This document shows positions 44,561 to 57,603 of a stretch of 64,000 nucleotides of DNA, piece after piece. Position 1 is the stretch's first letter; the number at the start of each line of letters is the position of its first letter. The notes beneath the pieces are model-generated. The model had not been told where the DNA came from. It was given only the letters and a program-made list of their open reading frames with translations, and did no database searches. Both the position numbers and the translations under genes were made by a program. The DNA comes from Alphaproteobacteria bacterium (lineage in GTDB: Bacteria; Pseudomonadota; Alphaproteobacteria; Rhodospirillales; Rhodospirillaceae), in contig QJZR01000012.1 of NCBI GenBank assembly GCA_003246625.1, positions 124,001 to 188,000 of the forward strand, written 5' to 3'.

Positions 44561-45571
44561 ATGACCACGCCCGACCGCCGCCTGTCCGTCGCGCCGATGA
44601 TGGACCTGACCGACAGCCTGGACCGCCGTTTCCTGCGGCTGATCACAAAACGCACCCTGCTCTACACGGAAATGGTGACGGCGCTGGCGCTGATTCACGG
44701 CAACGCGGAAGGCCTGCTGGCGCATCGCGAGATCGAACGCCCCCTCGCCCTGCAATTGGGCGGCGGCGACCCCGCTCTTCTCGCCGAAGCGGTGCGAATC
44801 GCCGAAGGCGCCGGATTCGACGAAATCAACCTCAACGTCGGCTGTCCCTCGGACCGGGTCTCGGCGGGGCGCTTCGGCGCCTGCCTGATGACCGAACCCG
44901 ACACCGTCGCCGCCTGCGTCGCGGCGATGGCCGGGGCCACCGCGCTGCCGGTCACCGTCAAGCACCGCATCGGCGTCGACGACGCCGACAGCTACGAACT
45001 CCTCTCCGCCTTCGTCTCCCGCGTCGCCGACGCCGGGTGCCGCACCTTCATCGTGCACGCCCGCAAGGCCTGGCTTTCCGGCCTATCCCCCAAGGAAAAC
45101 CGCGAGGTTCCGCCCTTGCGCCATGACGTGGTGCATCGCCTGAAGGCGGACTTCCCGCATCTCGAAATCGTTCTTAACGGCGGCATCGCCAACCTCGACG
45201 CGGCGCTGCAACAGATCGGCCCCACCGACGGGGTGATGATCGGCCGCGCCGCCTATGAAACCCCCTATATCCTGGCCGGTGCCGATTCCCGCGTCTTCGG
45301 CACGGCGGAACCGCCCCCCACCCGCCGCCGGGTGGTCGAGGGCCTGTGCGCCCTGGCCGACGAAATCGCCGCCGAGGGCATTCCCCTGCCCCGTCTGACC
45401 CGCCACGCCACCGGCCTGTTCCACGGCCGCCCCGGCGCGCGGACCTGGCGGCGCATGCTGGGCGAGGACGCCCGCCAACCGCGCTGGAACGGCATCCACG
45501 GAGCCGAGCTGATCGCCCGCGCCGCGCAGGCGATTCCCGACACCGTGCTGGATGCCCCACCCGCCGGATAA
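44561..45571 (+). CDS. dusA: tRNA-dihydrouridine(20/20a) synthase DusA
   Basis: A 336-residue FMN-dependent enzyme that reduces uridine 20 and 20a of tRNA. The opening LSVAPMMDLTD, the catalytic Cys in NLNVGCPSDRVSAGRFGACL, and the FMN phosphate segment GVMIGRAAYETPYIL are typical. HARKAWLSGLSPKENREVPP near residue 168 is specific to the DusA subgroup. ATG at 44561 fits the family N-terminus; a longer frame adds 31 residues without conservation. It is transcribed alone before the pyrB cluster. Confidence 0.93.
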   Translation: MTTPDRRLSVAPMMDLTDSLDRRFLRLITKRTLLYTEMVTALALIHGNAEGLLAHREIERPLALQLGGGDPALLAEAVRIAEGAGFDEINLNVGCPSDRVSAGRFGACLMTEPDTVAACVAAMAGATALPVTVKHRIGVDDADSYELLSAFVSRVADAGCRTFIVHARKAWLSGLSPKENREVPPLRHDVVHRLKADFPHLEIVLNGGIANLDAALQQIGPTDGVMIGRAAYETPYILAGADSRVFGTAEPPPTRRRVVEGLCALADEIAAEGIPLPRLTRHATGLFHGRPGARTWRRMLGEDARQPRWNGIHGAELIARAAQAIPDTVLDAPPAG

Positions 45572-45706
45572 GACCTGCACGAAAAGCATAGTCAGCGGAT
45601 ATGCAATGCCTCTATAAAGGGGCGTTCGTCCTTCACGCGCCTCTCCGCCCTCCCCGTCATCAGCGGCGGGTTGCGCACGTCTGTCCAACCGCTCAACGGA
45701 CACGCC

Positions 45707-46669
45707 ATGTCTGGATACGCTCATCGACACCTGCTCGGCACGCGCGGCCTGACCGCCGCCGAGATCACCGACCTGCTCGACCGCGCCAACCGCTACGCGG
45801 AGATCAACCGCACCCCCGACAAGAAGCACGCCATCCTGTCCGGGCGCACCGTGGTCAACCTCTTCTACGAGAATTCCACCCGAACCCGCACCTCGTTCGA
45901 GCTGGCGGCGAAGCGGCTGTCCGCCGACGTCATCAACATGCAGACCGGCGCCAGTTCGGTGGCCAAGGGCGAGACCCTGATCGACACCGCGGCGACGCTG
46001 AACGCCATGCACCCCGACGTACTGGTGGTGCGCCATCACGACTCCGGCGCGGTCAGCCTGCTGTCGCAGAAGGTCAACTGCGCGGTGGTCAACGCCGGCG
46101 ACGGCAAGCACGAACACCCGACGCAGGGGCTTCTCGACGCCCTGACCATCCGCCGCCGCAAGGGCCGCCTGGCGGGTCTGAAGGTGGCGATCTGCGGCGA
46201 CGTTCTGCACAGCCGAGTGGCACGGTCCAACATCTACCTCTTGACCACGATGGGGGCCGAGGTCCGCCTGGTCGCGCCGCGCACCCTGTGCATTCCCGGC
46301 GCGGAAAGCCTGGGGGTTTCGGTGTTCCACGACCTCAAGGCGGGGATCGCCGACTGCGACATCGTGATGATGCTGCGCATCCAGAACGAACGGATGAGCG
46401 GCGGCTTCATTCCCTCCACCCGCGAGTACTTCCGCTTTTTCGGCCTCGACCGCGAGAAGCTGGCGGCCGCCAAGCCGGACGCCCTGGTGATGCATCCCGG
46501 CCCGATGAACCGCGGCGTCGAGATCGACTCCGACATCGCCGACGACGTCGACCGCAGCCTCATCCGCGAACAGGTGGAAATGGGCGTCGCGGTGCGCATG
46601 GCGGTGTTGGAAACCGTCACCCGCAACCTGGCTTTGGAACGTGGCGAGCCCTGGGGGAACGCGAAATGA
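45707..46669 (+). CDS. pyrB: Aspartate carbamoyltransferase catalytic subunit
   Basis: A 320-residue enzyme that joins carbamoyl phosphate and aspartate in pyrimidine synthesis. The carbamoyl-phosphate site [13 protein letters not shown] (about residues 55-67), [11 protein letters not shown] and the aspartate-binding MLRIQNERM are present. No PyrI regulatory gene is nearby; instead the next gene is a metal-site-defective PyrC homologue, as in class A ATCases that form PyrB-PyrC' complexes. ATG at 45707 is chosen ([11 protein letters not shown]); the longer frame adds 12 residues. A TATAAA at 45613 may be a -10 element. Confidence 0.95.
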   Translation: MSGYAHRHLLGTRGLTAAEITDLLDRANRYAEINRTPDKKHAILSGRTVVNLFYENSTRTRTSFELAAKRLSADVINMQTGASSVAKGETLIDTAATLNAMHPDVLVVRHHDSGAVSLLSQKVNCAVVNAGDGKHEHPTQGLLDALTIRRRKGRLAGLKVAICGDVLHSRVARSNIYLLTTMGAEVRLVAPRTLCIPGAESLGVSVFHDLKAGIADCDIVMMLRIQNERMSGGFIPSTREYFRFFGLDREKLAAAKPDALVMHPGPMNRGVEIDSDIADDVDRSLIREQVEMGVAVRMAVLETVTRNLALERGEPWGNAK

Positions 46670-47979
46670 AACCGATCTCGGGAAAAGTCGCCTACGTCAA
46701 CGCCCGCCTGCTCGACCCCGCCACCGGACTGGACGCCATCGGCGGCCTGCTGACCGAGGGCGAAACCATCGCCGCGGTGGGACCGGCGATCACCGCCGCG
46801 TCCGCCCCCGCCGACGCGCAGGTGATCGACTGCCGGGGGCTCTGCCTCGCCCCCGGTCTGGTCGATATGCGGGTGCAGTTGCGCGAACCCGGCGAGGAGC
46901 ACAAGGAAACCATCGCCTCGGCCAGCCGCGCCGCGGTGGCGGGCGGCGTCACCACCATGGTCTGCCTGCCCAACACCGACCCGGTAATCGACAACGACGC
47001 GGTGGTGGAATTCGTCGCCCGCCGCGCGCGGAAGGTCGGCCTGACCAAGGTCTATCCCTATGCCGCAGCGACCAAGGGCCTGAAGGGCGAGGAAGTCGCC
47101 GAGATCGGTCTTTTGGCCGACTCCGGCGCGGTCGCCTTCACCGACGGTACTCACGCGGTGGGTTCGGCGATGGTGATGAACCGCCTGCTTTCCTACGCCG
47201 CGAGCTTCGGCCACCTGATCGTCCAGCACCCCGAGGAACCGACGCTGGCGGGCGGCGACATGAACGCCGGAGCCATCGCCGGACGCCTGGGGCTTTCCGG
47301 CATCTCGCCCGCCGCGGAATGGATCATGCTGGAACGCGACCTCCGCCTGGTGGAGACGACCGGCGCCCGCTATCACGCCGCCCACGTTTCCACCGCGGAA
47401 AGCGTCGCCATCATCCGCCGCGCCAAGGGAAAAGGCCTGGCCGTCACCTGCGACACCGCGCCGCCCTATTTCATCCTGACCGAGGAAGCGGTGGGCGAGT
47501 TCCGTACCTTCGCCAAGCTGTCGCCGCCGCTGCGCAAGGAAAGCGACCGCGCCGCCATCGCCGCCGGTCTGGCCGACGGCACCATCGACTGCGTCGCCTC
47601 GGACCACAGCCCGCAGGACGCCGATTCCAAGCGCAAGACCTTCCACGACGCAGCCTTCGGCGGCATCGGCGTGGAAACCCTGCTGGCCGCCACCCTGGAA
47701 CTCACCCGTTCCGCCGGGCTTTCCATGCTGGACGCCCTGGCCAAGGTGACGGTCAACCCGGCCAGGCTTCTGCGCCTGCCCTGCGGTACCCTGGCGGCGG
47801 ATACCGCCGCCGACCTGGTGATCTTCGACCCCGCCCGCGCCTGGCCGGTCGATGCCGACACCCTGCGGTCGAAGTCGAAGAATTCCCCCTTCGACGAAAC
47901 CACCCTGACCGGCAAGGTGGCGCGCACCGTGATCGACGGGCGTTCCGTTTTCATCGACGACGAGTTGACGCATGGCTGA
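46666..47979 (+). CDS. pyrC: Dihydroorotase-like protein PyrC lacking the HxH metal motif
   Basis: A 437-residue amidohydrolase-fold protein matching type I dihydroorotases across its length, including [26 protein letters not shown] and [13 protein letters not shown]. The N-terminal zinc motif, normally DxHxHxRxPG, reads [10 protein letters not shown], so both histidines are replaced (Arg69, Gln71). Such pseudo-dihydroorotases next to pyrB are known as PyrC' or PyrX and act as structural partners of ATCase. Catalytic activity is doubtful and a second dihydroorotase would be expected elsewhere. It overlaps the pyrB stop (ATGA) and the plsY start by eight bases. Confidence 0.92.
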   Translation: MKPISGKVAYVNARLLDPATGLDAIGGLLTEGETIAAVGPAITAASAPADAQVIDCRGLCLAPGLVDMRVQLREPGEEHKETIASASRAAVAGGVTTMVCLPNTDPVIDNDAVVEFVARRARKVGLTKVYPYAAATKGLKGEEVAEIGLLADSGAVAFTDGTHAVGSAMVMNRLLSYAASFGHLIVQHPEEPTLAGGDMNAGAIAGRLGLSGISPAAEWIMLERDLRLVETTGARYHAAHVSTAESVAIIRRAKGKGLAVTCDTAPPYFILTEEAVGEFRTFAKLSPPLRKESDRAAIAAGLADGTIDCVASDHSPQDADSKRKTFHDAAFGGIGVETLLAATLELTRSAGLSMLDALAKVTVNPARLLRLPCGTLAADTAADLVIFDPARAWPVDADTLRSKSKNSPFDETTLTGKVARTVIDGRSVFIDDELTHG

Positions 47980-48595
47980 GATTTCGGTTTTCGCCCTCAT
48001 CTGCGCCGCCATCGGCGGATATCTGCTGGGGTCCGTGCCCTTCGGTCTGGTGCTGACCCGCATGGCCGGGCTGGGCGACCTGCGGCAGATCGGTTCGGGC
48101 AACATCGGCGCCACCAACGTCCTGCGCACCGGACGCAAGGGCCTGGCGCTGGCCACCCTGCTGCTCGATTCCGGCAAGGGGGCGATTGCCGCCCTCGCCG
48201 CCCTGGCGGCATGGGACCACCGCGCCGCCCTGGTCGCCGGGCTGTTCGCGGTGCTGGGACACAACTTCCCGGTCTGGCTGAACATGAAGGGCGGCAAGGG
48301 CGTCGCCACCACCCTGGGGGTGCTGCTGGCCACCTCGCCCATCGTCGGCGCCGCCGCCTGCCTGACCTGGCTGGGAATGGCCTGGCGCTTCCAGTATTCG
48401 TCGCTGGCCGCCCTGACCGCCCTGGCCGTCGCGCCGCTGGTCGCCCTGCTGGCCAACGACGGGGCGTACGCCGTGGTCTTCGCCGTGCTGGCGATCCTGG
48501 CGGTGGTCCGCCACCGCGCCAACATCGAACGCCTGCTGGCCGGAACCGAACCTCGCGTCGACTTGAAGAAGAAGTTCAAAAAAAAGCAGGAATAA
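47972..48595 (+). CDS. plsY: Acyl-phosphate:glycerol-3-phosphate acyltransferase PlsY
   Basis: A 207-residue membrane enzyme for the first acylation in phospholipid synthesis. The three conserved cytoplasmic loops are visible: [32 protein letters not shown] and [20 protein letters not shown]. Five or more hydrophobic helices are present, and the C-terminus is a lysine-rich KKKFKKKQE. It overlaps pyrC by eight bases and is followed one base later by dprA, fitting the alphaproteobacterial pyrBC-plsY-dprA-topA order. Confidence 0.96.
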   Translation: MAEISVFALICAAIGGYLLGSVPFGLVLTRMAGLGDLRQIGSGNIGATNVLRTGRKGLALATLLLDSGKGAIAALAALAAWDHRAALVAGLFAVLGHNFPVWLNMKGGKGVATTLGVLLATSPIVGAAACLTWLGMAWRFQYSSLAALTALAVAPLVALLANDGAYAVVFAVLAILAVVRHRANIERLLAGTEPRVDLKKKFKKKQE

Positions 48596-48596
48596 G

Positions 48597-49733
48597 ATGA
48601 AGCAACGGGACCTTTCGGATCAGGAAAGGCGGGATTGGCTGCGCCTCTACCGCTCCGAAAACGTCGGTCCCGTGGCCTTCCGCCGCCTGCTCTCCCGCTT
48701 CGGTTCCGCCGCCGCCGCGATCGAGGCCCTGCCCGACCTGGCCCGTTGCGGCGGCGCGAAACGCCCCGTCACGGTGGCCGGACCCGGCCTTGCCGAACGC
48801 GAACTGGCGGCGATCGGCCGCCTGGGCGGCCGCCTCCTCGCCCTTCCCGACGCCGACTATCCCGAGGCCCTGCGCGCCCTCTCCGACGCGCCGCCGGTGC
48901 TGTGCGTCCTGGGCCGCGTCGAGCTGCTGCACGCGCCCTGCGTCGCCATGGTCGGGGCGCGCAACGCCTCCACCAACGGCGCGCGGATGGCGGGCCGACT
49001 GGCCCGCGAACTGGCGGCGATGGGTTATACCGTGGTGTCCGGCCTGGCACGCGGCATCGACGCCGCCGCCCATGCCGGAGCGGGCGGCGCCGCCACCGTG
49101 GCGGTGATGGCGGGCGGCGCGGACTTCGTCTATCCGCGCGACAACCAGCGCCTGTACGAGCAGATCCGCGAACGGGGCTGCGTGGTTTCGGAAATGCCGC
49201 CCGGCACCGAACCGCAAGCCCGCCACTTCCCGCGCCGCAACCGCATCGTTTCCGGCCTAGCCCTCGGCGTCGTGGTGGTCGAGGCGACCACCCGCTCCGG
49301 CTCGTTGATCACCGCGCGCCTGGCCGCCGAACAGGGACGCGAGGTGATGGCGGTTCCCGGCTTCCCCGCCGATCCCCGCGCCGCCGGACCGAACCGCCTG
49401 ATCAAGGAGGGCGCGGCCCTGATCGAAAGCGCCGAGGACGTCGCCGCCGCCCTGGCCCGGCCGCGCGCGCCCGGCCTGTTCGAGGCCCCGGAAGCCGCCG
49501 AGGAACCGCCCCTGCCCAGCCGCTTCTCCGGCGGCGAGGCCGCCGCCGAACCCACGGAAAAGCGCCGCGAACGGCTTCTTGAATCTTTGACGACCGCGCC
49601 GCTTCCGGTTGACGTGGCGTTGCGCCAGTGTCAATTGTCTGCTGCCGAAGGCGCCGTGGCGCTGCTGGAACTGGAACTCGCGGGACGCATCGAACGCCTG
49701 CCGGGCCAGATGATCGCCTTGATTCCGCAATAG
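48597..49733 (+). CDS. dprA: DNA processing protein DprA
   Basis: A 378-residue RecA-loading protein of natural transformation. It has an N-terminal helical domain, a central Rossmann fold with VAMVGARNASTNGARMAGRLA and VVSGLARGIDAAAHAGA, and GVVVVEATTRSGSLITARLA. A C-terminal winged helix (about residues 315-378) follows a linker. Length is standard. It begins one base after the plsY stop. In most alphaproteobacteria dprA is conserved without proven competence. Confidence 0.94.
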   Translation: MKQRDLSDQERRDWLRLYRSENVGPVAFRRLLSRFGSAAAAIEALPDLARCGGAKRPVTVAGPGLAERELAAIGRLGGRLLALPDADYPEALRALSDAPPVLCVLGRVELLHAPCVAMVGARNASTNGARMAGRLARELAAMGYTVVSGLARGIDAAAHAGAGGAATVAVMAGGADFVYPRDNQRLYEQIRERGCVVSEMPPGTEPQARHFPRRNRIVSGLALGVVVVEATTRSGSLITARLAAEQGREVMAVPGFPADPRAAGPNRLIKEGAALIESAEDVAAALARPRAPGLFEAPEAAEEPPLPSRFSGGEAAAEPTEKRRERLLESLTTAPLPVDVALRQCQLSAAEGAVALLELELAGRIERLPGQMIALIPQ

Positions 49734-49858
49734 GAATTCAAGCACCGGCAGCAAACGGAGAACGGCATTTCCCGCGCCGCGCGTGAATTGGGTGTTGCCA
49801 AGCCCCGGCGAAACCTGTTTCCCTTGCGGACGCTTAATTCACAGGTTCTGGTGAGTTC

Positions 49859-52548
<2,690 letters not shown>

Positions 52549-52552
<4 letters not shown>

Positions 52553-54801
52553 CCGCGAAAAAAACGACGCCGCTGCCCAGCAAGGAGCAGATTGCCGCCT
52601 TCATCCGCGAGGCGGGCGGCGACGTGAGCAAGCGAGAAATCGCGCGCGCCTTCTCGTTGTCCGGCGACCATCGGACCTACCTCAAGGACATCCTGCACGA
52701 GCTCGCCGAGGACGGCATGGTGCGCAAGGGCGGCAAGCGCCGCTTCGCCGACCCCGTGGCCCTGCCCTCGGTCACCATCGTCGAGATCTTCGACACCGAC
52801 CGCCAAGGCGACCTGCTGGCCCGTCCGGTGACGAAAAGCGACTGGGACATCGCCAACGCCTCCACCGACGGCGCGCCGCCCTTGATCCGCGTCCTTCCCG
52901 CGCCGCGCATCCGCCCGGCGGTGGGTGTCGGCGACCGCCTGCTCGCCCGCCTCGACCGCACCGCGCCGAACGCCTATACCGCGCGGCCGATCCGCCGCAT
53001 CTCGCACGGCACGGCCCGCATCCTGGGGGTGGTCGAGGCGGTGGGCGACGGTTTCGTCCTCCGCTCCACCGACCGCAAGGAAAGCGGCGAGTTCGCGCTG
53101 CGCGCCGACGACCTGGGCCGCGCCAAGCCGGGCGACCTGGTCTCCGCCGAGATCCTGCCCCGCCGCGGCAACCGTTTCGGGCCGAAACAGGCACGGGTGG
53201 TCGAACGCCTGGGCAGCCGCGCCGAACCCAAGGCCTTCAGCCTGATCGCCCTGCACGCCAACGACATTCCCTATGTCTTCACCGACGAGGCGGTCGCCCA
53301 GGCAGAGGGGGCGAAGCCGGTCACCGCTCTCGGCAAGCGCGCCGACCTGCGCCCCATCCCCCTGGTCACCATCGACGGCGAGGACGCCCGCGACTTCGAC
53401 GACGCGGTGTTCGCCGAACCGGACACCGACCCCGCCAACCCCGGCGGCTGGCACCTGATCGTCGCCATCGCCGACGTCGCCTGGTACGTGCGTCCCGGCG
53501 ACGCCCTGGACCGCACCGCGCGCGACCGCGGCAACTCGGTATATTTCCCCGACCGGGTGGTGCCGATGCTGCCCGAACAGTTGTCCAACAACCTCTGTTC
53601 GCTGCGTCCGAACGAGGACCGTCCGTGCCTGGCCGCCCACCTGTGGATCGACGCCGAGGGACGCAAGACCCGCCACCGTTTCGAACGCGCGCTGATGCGT
53701 TCGGCGGCACGCCTGACCTACAACCGGGTGCAGACGGCGCAGGACGGCGCCCCCGACGCGGACATCGAGCCCCTGATGGACACGGTGATCGCGCCGCTGT
53801 ACGGCGCCTACGCGGCGCTGGCCCGCGCCCGCACCGCGCGCGGCACGCTCGACCTCGACATCCCGGAAAAGAAGATCTCGGTGGACGAGAAAGGCAACGT
53901 CACCGGGGTCGCGGTGCGCGAACGTTTCGACAGCCACCGCCTGATCGAGGAATACATGATCCTCGCCAACGTCGCCGCCGCCGAGGCGCTGGAAGCGGCG
54001 CGCCAGCCGGTGATGTACCGGGTGCACGACGAACCCTCGCTGGAAAAGCTGGAGTCGCTGCGCACCACCCTGGCGACGGTGGGAATCAAACTGGCCAAGG
54101 GCCAGGTGATGATGCCCAAGCACTTCATGCGCATCCTGGAACAGGCGGAAAGCCTGCCCAGCCGCGAAATGGTGCACCAGATGGTGCTGCGCACCCAGGC
54201 GCAGGCGCAGTACGACCCCGCCAACATCGGCCATTTCGGCCTGGCGCTGCGCCGCTACGCGCATTTCACCTCGCCGATCCGGCGCTATGCCGACCTTTTG
54301 ATCCACCGCGCCCTGATCTCCGCCTTCGGCATGGGCGACGGCGGCCTGCCGCCCGACGTCCTGGCGGGTTTTTCCGACACCGCCGAACACATCTCGATGA
54401 CCGAGCGCCGCGCCGCCAAGGCGGAGCGCGAGGTGGTGGACCGCTACGCCGCCCTCTATCTGCAAGACCGGGTCGGCGCCAGCTTCCCCGGACGCATCGG
54501 CGGGGTGTCGCGTTTCGGCCTGTTCGTTACCCTGCACGAAACCGGCGCCGACGGCCTGGTGCCGATTTCCACCCTGCCCGCCGACTTCTACCGCCACGAC
54601 GAAGCGCGCAACCGCTTGGTCGGGCAACGCAACGGCCGCGTCTTCTCTCTCGGCGACGCGGTGACGGTGCGCTTGGCGGAGGCCGACCCCCTGACCGGTT
54701 CGCTGGTGCTGACCCTGGACGAGGGCGACGCCATCCCGCTACGTGGCAGGCCCGGCCCCCGCCCCGCCCCGCGCAAGGGCGGCGGCAAGCATCGCCGTTG
54801 A
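52549..54801 (+). CDS. rnr: Ribonuclease R
   Basis: A 750-residue 3'-5' exoribonuclease of the RNB family that degrades structured RNA. It has an N-terminal helix-turn-helix and cold-shock-type OB domains, the RNB catalytic block ITIDGEDARDFDDAVFAE (key acidic residues DARDFDDAV), FPDRVVPMLPEQLSNNLCSL and LALRRYAHFTSPIRRYADLL, and a C-terminal S1 domain with FPGRIGGVSRFGLFV. A basic tail follows. It starts with GTG at 52549, overlapping the topA stop (GTGA), so translation is coupled. Confidence 0.95.
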
Positions 54802-54856
54802 CGTCCGGCCCGCCGGATTCTATACGACAGAGACGGCGGCAAATTCGGAACGGACC

Positions 54857-56434
54857 ATGAACATCCGGTTTCCCTTCTGGCGGCATTGCGGAATCTGTTG
54901 CGGCATCGCGGCGACGCTGCTGCTGTGCGCGCTGCCCGCGCGCGCGGCGATCGACGCGCCGGAAGTCGGGCGCATCCTCGCCTATGGTCTGCGCGCCATC
55001 GAAACCCGCGCCCTGGAACCGGTGGACACCTCGGAAATCGCGCTGGAGGGCCTGCGCGGCCTGGCCACCATCGAGCCGGGGCTGAGCATCGTCGCCGCCG
55101 ACCCCGCCGCCATCGCCGCCCTGATCGGCGGACAGGAAATCGGCCGCTGGCCGAAGCCCGCGGGCAACGACCCCGAACCCTGGGCGGAACTTTCCCTGCG
55201 GGTGGTCATGGCGGCGCAGGCGCATTCCGGCGCGATGGCGCGCGCCGACGCCGAGGCCCTGTTCCAGGCGTATTTCGATTCCGCTCTGTCGCCGCTCGAC
55301 CCCTTCTCGCGCTATGCCGGACGGGCGGAGGCGGAACAGCAGCAGGAACGCCGCAACGGCTTCGGCGGCATCGGCATCCGCTATCGCCTGCACCGCGACC
55401 ATCTGGAGGTCACCTCGGTGCTGGACGGCACCCCCGCCGAGGACGCCGACATCGAGCCCGGCGACCGCATCCTGAAGCTCGACGACACGCCGATCGACGA
55501 TCTCTCGCGCAGGACGGTACACGATCTTTTGCGCGGACCGGTGGACAGCCAGTTGAAGATCACCCTGTCGCACGCCGGAGCGGAACGCATCATCGAGATC
55601 AAGCGCGGCCTGGTTTCCACCCCCACCGCCTTCCTGTCGCAGACGGACAAGATTCCGCGCCTGCGCGTCACCCGTTTCAGCCAGCAGACGGTGTCGACCT
55701 CGCGCCGCCTGATCGAGGAATACCTGGCCACCGTCAAGTCGCCGCCCCCCGGCCTGATCCTCGACCTGCGCGGCAACCCCGGCGGGCTTCTGGACCAGGC
55801 GGTGGGCCTGAGCGACCTGTTCCTGAAGAAGGGCGAGATCGTCGCCACCCGTGGCCGTCACCCGCACACCTTGCAGAACTATTCGGCGACGCAAACCGAC
55901 GTGCCGGGCGGCGACATCCTGTCCGGCCTGCCCCTGCTGGTGCTGGTCGATGGCAAGACCGCCTCGGCCGCCGAAATCGTCGCCGCCGCGTTGCAGGCGG
56001 ACGGACGCGCCGTGGTGGTGGGCACCACCTCGTACGGCAAGGGCACGGTGCAGACCGTGGTGGCGATGCCCAACGGCGGCGAAATGACCCTGACCTGGTC
56101 GCGCTTCTACACCCCGTCGGGCTATGCCCTGCACGGCCTGGGGGTGATGCCCACCGTCTGCACCGCCGAGGGCCGCACCACCCCCGAAGCGGTGATGCAC
56201 GCCCTGGCCAACGGCAGCCTGCCCGCCATCGCCAACTATAACCGCTGGCGCAGCGTCGGCCTGGCCGACGTCGCCGGACGCCACGAACTGCGCCGCGTCT
56301 GCCCGCCCGAGGACCATGCCAACCGCGACGCGCTGGACCTCGACGTGGCCGAAGCGGTGCTGGAAACCCCCGGCGCCTATCGCACCGCCTTGGCCGCCCT
56401 GGAAACCGCCTCGGCCAGCCGCACCGGCCCTTAA
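54857..56434 (+). CDS. S41 family C-terminal processing peptidase
   Basis: A 525-residue exported protease with an N-terminal signal segment (ICCGIAATLLLCALPARAA), a PDZ domain at about 185-260 (LEVTSVLDGTPAEDADIEPG) and a Ser/Lys protease domain. The dyad is Ser370 in DGKTASAAEIVAAA and Lys395 in TTSYGKGTVQ, 25 residues apart as in Tsp. Members cleave C-terminal peptides of periplasmic or cell-wall enzymes. The sequence is longer and less conserved than classical CtpA, so the specific paralogue is uncertain. It follows rnr by 55 bases on the same strand. Confidence 0.9.
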   Translation: MNIRFPFWRHCGICCGIAATLLLCALPARAAIDAPEVGRILAYGLRAIETRALEPVDTSEIALEGLRGLATIEPGLSIVAADPAAIAALIGGQEIGRWPKPAGNDPEPWAELSLRVVMAAQAHSGAMARADAEALFQAYFDSALSPLDPFSRYAGRAEAEQQQERRNGFGGIGIRYRLHRDHLEVTSVLDGTPAEDADIEPGDRILKLDDTPIDDLSRRTVHDLLRGPVDSQLKITLSHAGAERIIEIKRGLVSTPTAFLSQTDKIPRLRVTRFSQQTVSTSRRLIEEYLATVKSPPPGLILDLRGNPGGLLDQAVGLSDLFLKKGEIVATRGRHPHTLQNYSATQTDVPGGDILSGLPLLVLVDGKTASAAEIVAAALQADGRAVVVGTTSYGKGTVQTVVAMPNGGEMTLTWSRFYTPSGYALHGLGVMPTVCTAEGRTTPEAVMHALANGSLPAIANYNRWRSVGLADVAGRHELRRVCPPEDHANRDALDLDVAEAVLETPGAYRTALAALETASASRTGP

Positions 56435-56456
56435 GCGCATCGCCGCGCTTTCGGGC

Positions 56457-56484
56457 TTGACTTTACCGGCGAAACGGCTATTTT
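56457..56484 (+). promoter_or_regulatory. Sigma-70-type promoter of rpmG
   Basis: TTGACT (56457-56462) and TATTTT (56479-56484) are separated by 16 bases. The position leaves a leader of about 35 bases before the rpmG ATG. Confidence 0.65.
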
Positions 56485-56526
56485 CCGCCCCCTCACTTAT
56501 GTTTCTCTAGAGATGGAATTGCAGTC

Positions 56527-56694
56527 ATGGCCAAGCCCGCCACCGTGCTCGTGAAGCTGGAAAGCACCGCCGGCACCGGCTATTTCTACGTCGTCAAGAA
56601 GAACCCTCGGAACACCACCGAGAAGTTCGAGTTCCGCAAGTACGACCCGGTGGTCCGCAAGCACGTTCCGTTCAAGGAAACCAAGATGAAGTAA
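56527..56694 (+). CDS. rpmG: 50S ribosomal protein L33
   Basis: A 55-residue ribosomal protein reading [20 protein letters not shown] at the start and ending [11 protein letters not shown]. It has no CxxC pairs, so it is the zinc-independent (C-minus) form. Length is standard. It has its own sigma-70-type promoter and a strong hairpin terminator and is therefore a single-gene unit. Confidence 0.97.
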   Translation: MAKPATVLVKLESTAGTGYFYVVKKNPRNTTEKFEFRKYDPVVRKHVPFKETKMK

Positions 56695-56712
56695 GTCGGC
56701 CTCGGCCGACCG

Positions 56713-56752
56713 AAAAAGGCGCCTGGCCCATCGGCCCGGCGCCTTTTGTTTT
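56713..56752 (+). terminator. Bidirectional terminator between rpmG and the receiver gene
   Basis: A strong hairpin: 10 base pairs (56714-56723 with 56738-56747, AAAAGGCGCC/GGCGCCTTTT) plus four inner pairs (56725-56728 with 56733-56736). T-runs occur on both sides, so it can end rpmG and the convergent minus-strand operon. Confidence 0.9.
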
Positions 56753-56758
56753 GCCGGA

Positions 56759-57133
56759 TCAAGGCTCCAGGTATTCGCGCAGACGCGCCAGTACCCGCGG
56801 CACCTGAAACGGCTTGACGATCCAGGCGTCGAACGGCGGGTCGTCCCAGGCATCCGCCAGCAGTTCGTCCGGCGACACCGCCGAGCACGCCCACACCGGC
56901 ACGTCGGCCAGGCCTTCGCAGGCGTGCAGCCGCCGCGCCCAGTCCCGCCCGTCGCCATCGGGCAAACGCACGTCCATCACCACCAGAGCGGGCCGGGAAC
57001 GCCGCGCCAGCTCCAGGGCCTCCGCCCCGTTGCGCGCGACGGCCGCCTCGCCCCCCGCCAGACCGACCAATTCGGCCATCAGACGGGCGCCGGGCGCGGA
57101 ATCCTCGACGATCAGGACCAACGGATCGTTCAT
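56759..57133 (-). CDS. Single-domain response regulator
   Basis: A 124-residue CheY-like receiver. The acidic pocket is LIVEDSAPG (Glu10, Asp11), the phospho-acceptor is Asp54 in LVVMDVRLPDGDG, and the switch residue Lys lies in IVKPFQVPR. It has no output domain. Its ATG at 57133 overlaps the stop of the DUF423 gene (ATGA), so the two are co-translated. No kinase is adjacent. Confidence 0.88.
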   Translation of the reverse strand: MNDPLVLIVEDSAPGARLMAELVGLAGGEAAVARNGAEALELARRSRPALVVMDVRLPDGDGRDWARRLHACEGLADVPVWACSAVSPDELLADAWDDPPFDAWIVKPFQVPRVLARLREYLEP

Positions 57134-57534
57134 TCCGGGGTGCTCCTCGCCAGACGAATCGCCGCCAGCGCCGCGTATCCCCAACCCAGCATCAGGGCGA
57201 CCGCCCCCATCGGCACGATCGCCCCCATCCTCAGACCGAGGAAGGCCTGCGCGTAAAGCCCGCAACAGAACCCCAGGATCCCCGCCGTCCAGGCAACCGC
57301 CGCCCGCAGCAGATGCCGGGCCGCCGCCGCGTCGCGCGGCGACACCAAAGGCACCGCCAGCAGCGCCGCCCACAGCACGGTCAGGTGCGGCAGATGATAG
57401 CGCACCCCGATCTCCACCCAGCGCACCGCCACGTAGGACAGGCCGGAATGGGCCGAAAGCGCGCCGACGGCGATCGCCAGCACCCCCAGGATACCCGATG
57501 CCGCCGCCAAACCGATCCGCAGGTTCTTGTCCAT
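57130..57534 (-). CDS. DUF423 family membrane protein
   Basis: A 134-residue protein with four predicted transmembrane helices. The DUF423 signature is seen as AVGALSAHSGLSYVAVRWVE and IGVRYHLPHLTVLWAALL, corresponding to the GAFGAHG...YHxxH pattern of the family. Its function is unknown. ATG at 57534 (MDKNLRIGL) fits; an upstream in-frame ATG adds 19 residues that coincide with a repeat palindrome. It is followed by a receiver protein with a four-base overlap. Confidence 0.78.
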   Translation of the reverse strand: MDKNLRIGLAAASGILGVLAIAVGALSAHSGLSYVAVRWVEIGVRYHLPHLTVLWAALLAVPLVSPRDAAAARHLLRAAVAWTAGILGFCCGLYAQAFLGLRMGAIVPMGAVALMLGWGYAALAAIRLARSTPE

Positions 57535-57551
57535 TCCGTACCTCGCCGTTG

Positions 57552-57579
57552 CCGTCATTCCCGATGTCGGGAATGACGG
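57552..57579. repeat. GTCATTCCCGA-type palindrome
   Basis: CCGTCATTCCCGA (57552-57564) and its exact complement (57567-57579) are separated by two bases, a perfect 13-base-pair hairpin. The motif CGTCATTCCCG...CGGGAATGACG is a frequent dispersed palindrome in several proteobacteria. It sits just upstream of the DUF423 start. Confidence 0.7.
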
Positions 57580-57603
57580 AACATGAAACAACGGATAGGG
57601 AAA

